A DNA stretch of 64,000 nucleotides from Pseudomonas sp. B28(2017) (GTDB lineage: Bacteria > Pseudomonadota > Gammaproteobacteria > Pseudomonadales > Pseudomonadaceae). This document shows, one piece after another, positions 61,255 through 64,000 of this stretch; within the stretch, counting starts at the first letter, position 1, and every line of letters starts with the position of its first letter. The notes below the pieces were generated by a model. That model was not told the origin of the DNA. It saw nothing but the letters and a program-made list of their open reading frames with translations, and searched no databases. The translations under genes were made by a program, and so were the position numbers. Location of the stretch: assembly GCF_002113025.1 (NCBI RefSeq), contig NZ_NEJH01000007.1, positions 124,001-188,000 on the forward strand. The letters run 5' to 3'.

Positions 61255-61341
61255 TGGTGCCCGAAGCCGGAATCGAACCGGCACGCCCTTACGAGCGGGG
61301 GATTTTAAGTCCCATGCGTCTACCAGTTTCGCCATTCGGGC
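61255..61341 (-). tRNA. tRNA-Leu(UAA)
   Basis: 87 nt with 5' GCCCGAA and 3' TTCGGGCACCA (encoded CCA). The anticodon loop CTTAAAA gives UAA. A long variable arm is present, as in leucine tRNAs. Its 3' end faces the integrase, so it is the island's likely attachment gene. Confidence 0.96.
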
Positions 61342-61496
61342 GGTAGCGCGGTGAAGCGTCCAGGTTCTGCCAAATAACGATCTGGCAGTTCAGACGCCTG
61401 TGCAGCAGAGGTGGAAATATATACATCCCGCCCCGGTGAAGCAAGTTCGCAAATACCCTTTTCAAGACTAAATCTTGCAGGCTACTGCAAATAAAA

Positions 61497-61527
61497 AAGC
61501 TCCGTAAATCAAGGATCTACGGAGCTT
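61497..61527 (-). terminator. Terminator between tRNA-Cys and tRNA-Leu
   Basis: AAGCTCCGTA and TACGGAGCTT flank an 11-base loop; the minus strand continues TTTTATT. A strong intrinsic terminator, so tRNA-Leu may need its own promoter. Confidence 0.85.
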
Positions 61528-61536
61528 GTTTATTAG

Positions 61537-61610
61537 TGGAGGCCGAGGTCGGAATCGAACCGGCGTAGGCGGATTTGCAATCCGCTGCATAACCATTTTG
61601 CTACTCGGCC
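61537..61610 (-). tRNA. tRNA-Cys(GCA)
   Basis: 74 nt, acceptor GGCCGAG/CTCGGCC, discriminator T, encoded CCA. Anticodon loop TTGCAAA gives GCA. Confidence 0.96.
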
Positions 61611-61657
61611 TCAAAACATTTGGTATCTAGTAGCGCGACATCAAATGCGTACAAACT

Positions 61658-61733
<76 letters not shown>

Positions 61734-61796
61734 GTCTTGGTGTGGCGCATTCTATAGAATCCAGAAGCCCCGTCAACCCTTTGATTCAAAAAAGTT

Positions 61797-62357
61797 TTAT
61801 TTCTTTTCAACGTCGGTCTTCAGATGTGGCCAGGCAGCCCGCAGGTACTGGACCATCGACCACAAAGTCAGGCCAGCCGACACCATCAACAAGGTGTAGC
61901 CCAGCAAGACCCAGAAACTGAAATCCTTGGTATTGGCCAGCAGGATCACCAGCGCCAGCATTTGCGCGGCGGTTTTCCATTTACCCAGGTTCGACACGGC
62001 AACGTGGGCACGAGCGCCCAGTTCAGCCATCCATTCGCGCAGAGCCGAGACGACAATCTCGCGACCGATGATCACCGCAGCAGGCAGTGTGAGCCACAGG
62101 TTTCCGTGTTCCTGTACCAACAGTACCAGTGCAACCGCCACCATCAGCTTGTCGGCAACCGGGTCGAGAAAAGCCCCGAACGGTGTGCTTTGTTCCAGGC
62201 GGCGGGCCAGATACCCGTCCAGCCAGTCGGTGGCGGCAGCGAATGCGAAGACCGAGGCGGATGCCAGGTAGCTCCACTGGTAAGGCAGGTAGAACAGCAA
62301 AATGAAGATCGGTATGAGCAGAACGCGTAGAACGGTAATCAGATTAGGGATATTCAT
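61797..62357 (-). CDS. pgsA: CDP-diacylglycerol-glycerol-3-phosphate 3-phosphatidyltransferase
   Basis: A 186-residue inner-membrane enzyme of phosphatidylglycerol synthesis. It has four to five hydrophobic helices and the CDP-alcohol phosphotransferase motif DWLDGYLARRLEQSTPFGAFLDPVADK. ATG 62357 (MNIPNLITVLR) is the usual family start; a GTG at 62363 is also in frame. Lies 32 bases after uvrC on the same strand, the conserved pseudomonad order. Confidence 0.95.
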   Translation of the reverse strand: MNIPNLITVLRVLLIPIFILLFYLPYQWSYLASASVFAFAAATDWLDGYLARRLEQSTPFGAFLDPVADKLMVAVALVLLVQEHGNLWLTLPAAVIIGREIVVSALREWMAELGARAHVAVSNLGKWKTAAQMLALVILLANTKDFSFWVLLGYTLLMVSAGLTLWSMVQYLRAAWPHLKTDVEKK

Positions 62358-62389
62358 CGGCACAACTGGCTACGAGGTGAGGGGGCATT

Positions 62390-64000
62390 CTACTCGCTGT
62401 GCAGATTTGCATAAATCAACTCTGCGAGCTTTTTACTGATCCCGGGGGCTTTGGCAATTTCTTCGATGCTTGCACGAGACAGCTCCTGCAATCCACCAAA
62501 ATGTTTCAACAAATCCCGCCGACGTGTGGGTCCGACGCCGGCGACGCCTTCCAGTGTAGACGTCCGACGGGTTTTTCCACGTCGGGCGCGGTGCCCGGTA
62601 ATGGCAAATCGGTGGGCTTCGTCACGAATCTGCTGGATCAGGTGCAACGCGGGAGAATCGCCGCGCAACGTGAACTCATGTGCAGCGTCGTTCAGGTACA
62701 AAGTTTCGAAACCGGCCTTGCGCGTCGCGCCTTTTGCCACGCCCAGCAGAATCAGATCAGGTACGGCCAATTCATCGAGCACGTCGCGGGCCATGGACAA
62801 CTGGCCTTTACCGCCATCCACCAGCAGGATATCCGGCAACTTGCCCTCCCCGTCCTTCAGTTTGCCGAAGCGTCGGGTCAACGCCTGATGCATCGCCGCG
62901 TAATCATCGCCGGCCGTGACGCCCTCGATGTTGTACCGACGGTAATCGGCCTTGATCGGGCCTTCGGGGCCAAAGACCACGCAGGACGCCACCGTCGCTT
63001 CGCCACTGGAATGACTGATGTCGTAGCACTCAAGCCGTTGCGGCGGCTCATCAAGCTTCAGCACCTCTGCCAGTGCATCGAAGCGTGCCGTAATGTGCTG
63101 ACGATTCGCCAGGCGCGCACTCAGTGCCTGCTCGGCATTGGTCACCGCCAATTGCTGCCAGCGCGCTCGCGTACCACGCACGCGATGGCTGATGGTCAGT
63201 TCACGACCGCGCAGCTCGTCGATGGCGGCGATCAGTGCTGGAAAGTCATCGTGAACCACATTGACGATCAATTCGCTCGGCAAGTCGCGCTCAGGGCTGC
63301 TGATGAAGTACTGGCCGAGAAACGCGGCCATGACTTCGGAAACGTCTTCCTCAATACCAACCTGAGGGAAGAAGTTCTTGCTTCCCAGTACCCGCCCGCC
63401 TCGCACGCTGATCAAGTGAACACAGGCACCGCCCGGGTTGACGAAGGCGGCAATCACATCGACGTCTCCGGTCCCGCCTTCCATGCTTTGTTGATCCTGG
63501 ACCCGGCGCAGCAATGCAATCTGGTCCCGCAACTCGGCCGCTCGCTCGAACTCGAGATTGATCGCCGCCTCTTCCATCCCGGCGGACAACTCGTCAGTCA
63601 GGGCATTGCTGCGCCCCTCAAGAAACATCACCGAGTGGCGCACATCTTCGGCATACACTTGGGGCTCCACCAGCCCGACGCAAGGCGCCTTGCAACGCTT
63701 GATCTGGTATTGCAGGCAAGGACGGGTGCGGTTCTTGTAAAAACTGTCTTCGCATTGCCGAACGAAAAACGTCTTTTGCAGCAGGCTCAGGCTTTCGCGG
63801 ATCGCACCGGCGCTCGGGTAAGGACCAAAATACTTGCCCTTGGCCTTTTTCGCACCGCGATGAATGCTCAGGCGCGGAAACTCTCCGTCGGAGAGATAGA
63901 CGTAGGGGTAGGATTTATCGTCGCGCAGCAGGATGTTGTAGGGTGGGCGCCATTCCTTGATCAGCGTCTGCTCGAGCAGCAAGGCTTCGGTTTCGTTGGC
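62390..64000 (-). CDS. uvrC: Excinuclease ABC subunit C (partial, 5' end outside window)
   Basis: At least 537 residues. It contains most of the GIY-YIG nuclease domain (YPYVYLSDGEFPRLSIHRGAKKAKGKYFGPYPSA), the UvrB-interacting UVR motif (LEFERAAELRDQIALLRRVQ), the RNase H-like second nuclease (ECYDISHSSG, LLVDGGKGQL) and C-terminal helix-hairpin-helix repeats (LEGVAGVGPTRRRDLLKHFGG). It makes the dual incisions of nucleotide excision repair. The N-terminal part lies beyond position 64000. Confidence 0.96.
   Translation of the reverse strand, partial: ANETEALLLEQTLIKEWRPPYNILLRDDKSYPYVYLSDGEFPRLSIHRGAKKAKGKYFGPYPSAGAIRESLSLLQKTFFVRQCEDSFYKNRTRPCLQYQIKRCKAPCVGLVEPQVYAEDVRHSVMFLEGRSNALTDELSAGMEEAAINLEFERAAELRDQIALLRRVQDQQSMEGGTGDVDVIAAFVNPGGACVHLISVRGGRVLGSKNFFPQVGIEEDVSEVMAAFLGQYFISSPERDLPSELIVNVVHDDFPALIAAIDELRGRELTISHRVRGTRARWQQLAVTNAEQALSARLANRQHITARFDALAEVLKLDEPPQRLECYDISHSSGEATVASCVVFGPEGPIKADYRRYNIEGVTAGDDYAAMHQALTRRFGKLKDGEGKLPDILLVDGGKGQLSMARDVLDELAVPDLILLGVAKGATRKAGFETLYLNDAAHEFTLRGDSPALHLIQQIRDEAHRFAITGHRARRGKTRRTSTLEGVAGVGPTRRRDLLKHFGGLQELSRASIEEIAKAPGISKKLAELIYANLHSE

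Overview
The window is chromosomal DNA from a fluorescent-group Pseudomonas. The evidence is the GC-rich coding style, the tRNA-Gly/tRNA-Cys/tRNA-Leu cluster next to pgsA and uvrC, the modABC, alkB/ada and tcuABC loci, and several small proteins I recognise only from pseudomonads. Genus assignment is from gene content and order; no database search was possible.

Layout. (1) 0.2-14.5 kb is ordinary chromosome: a DUF1883 protein, an alkylation-repair group (2OG-Fe(II) oxygenase, alkB, ada), an acuI-like reductase, a nitronate monooxygenase, modABC behind a clear ModE box, a TetR/NmrA-like divergent pair, several small proteins, a secreted protein with an 8-residue tandem repeat, and a quinone-reductase-like flavoprotein with a MerR regulator. 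(2) 14.6-29.4 kb is one 11-gene minus-strand operon. Reading from its promoter it encodes an ACP with a zinc ribbon, two pairs of active ketosynthase plus degenerate ketosynthase-like partner, an aminotransferase-reductase fusion, two FabG-type reductases, an outer-membrane-type DUF1302 protein, a LolA-like protein and an MMPL/RND exporter. This looks like a type II polyketide/fatty-acid pathway ending in reductive release and amination, i.e. a secreted or envelope-directed acyl amine. Its promoter has MerR architecture, nearly the same as the promoter in front of the flavoprotein next to the merR-like gene at 14.1 kb.

(3) 29.6-40.5 kb is a scrapyard of mobile DNA around an intact tricarballylate locus (tcuRABC). 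It holds a broken integrase, an IS30 tail, a mercury operon reduced to merR, a merT/merP deletion scar and a GDCCVxC protein, two copies of a 31-residue membrane peptide gene, and a broken DNA adenine methylase. (4) 40.4-61.3 kb reads as an integrated island of about 21 kb at tRNA-Leu(UAA). The integrase lies beside the tRNA, and a tRNA-3'-end-like sequence plus a 22-bp repeat shared with the integrase upstream region mark the candidate far end. Cargo: an operon of two PLP amino-acid decarboxylases with an antiporter and a solute-binding protein, a complete IS66-family element with an 8-bp target duplication, a two-gene SIR2/nucleoside-kinase plus nucleoside deoxyribosyltransferase-like operon (candidate anti-phage defence), an HNH nuclease, a Toprim primase-helicase and an AlpA regulator. 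Two copies of a 174-bp MITE and a set of REP-like hairpins with related ends are scattered only through 31-55 kb. (5) 61.3-64 kb returns to core genome: three tRNAs, pgsA and the 3' part of uvrC, cut by the window edge.

The best candidates for new biology are the MerR-linked acyl-amine operon and the SIR2-kinase/deoxyribosyltransferase pair.
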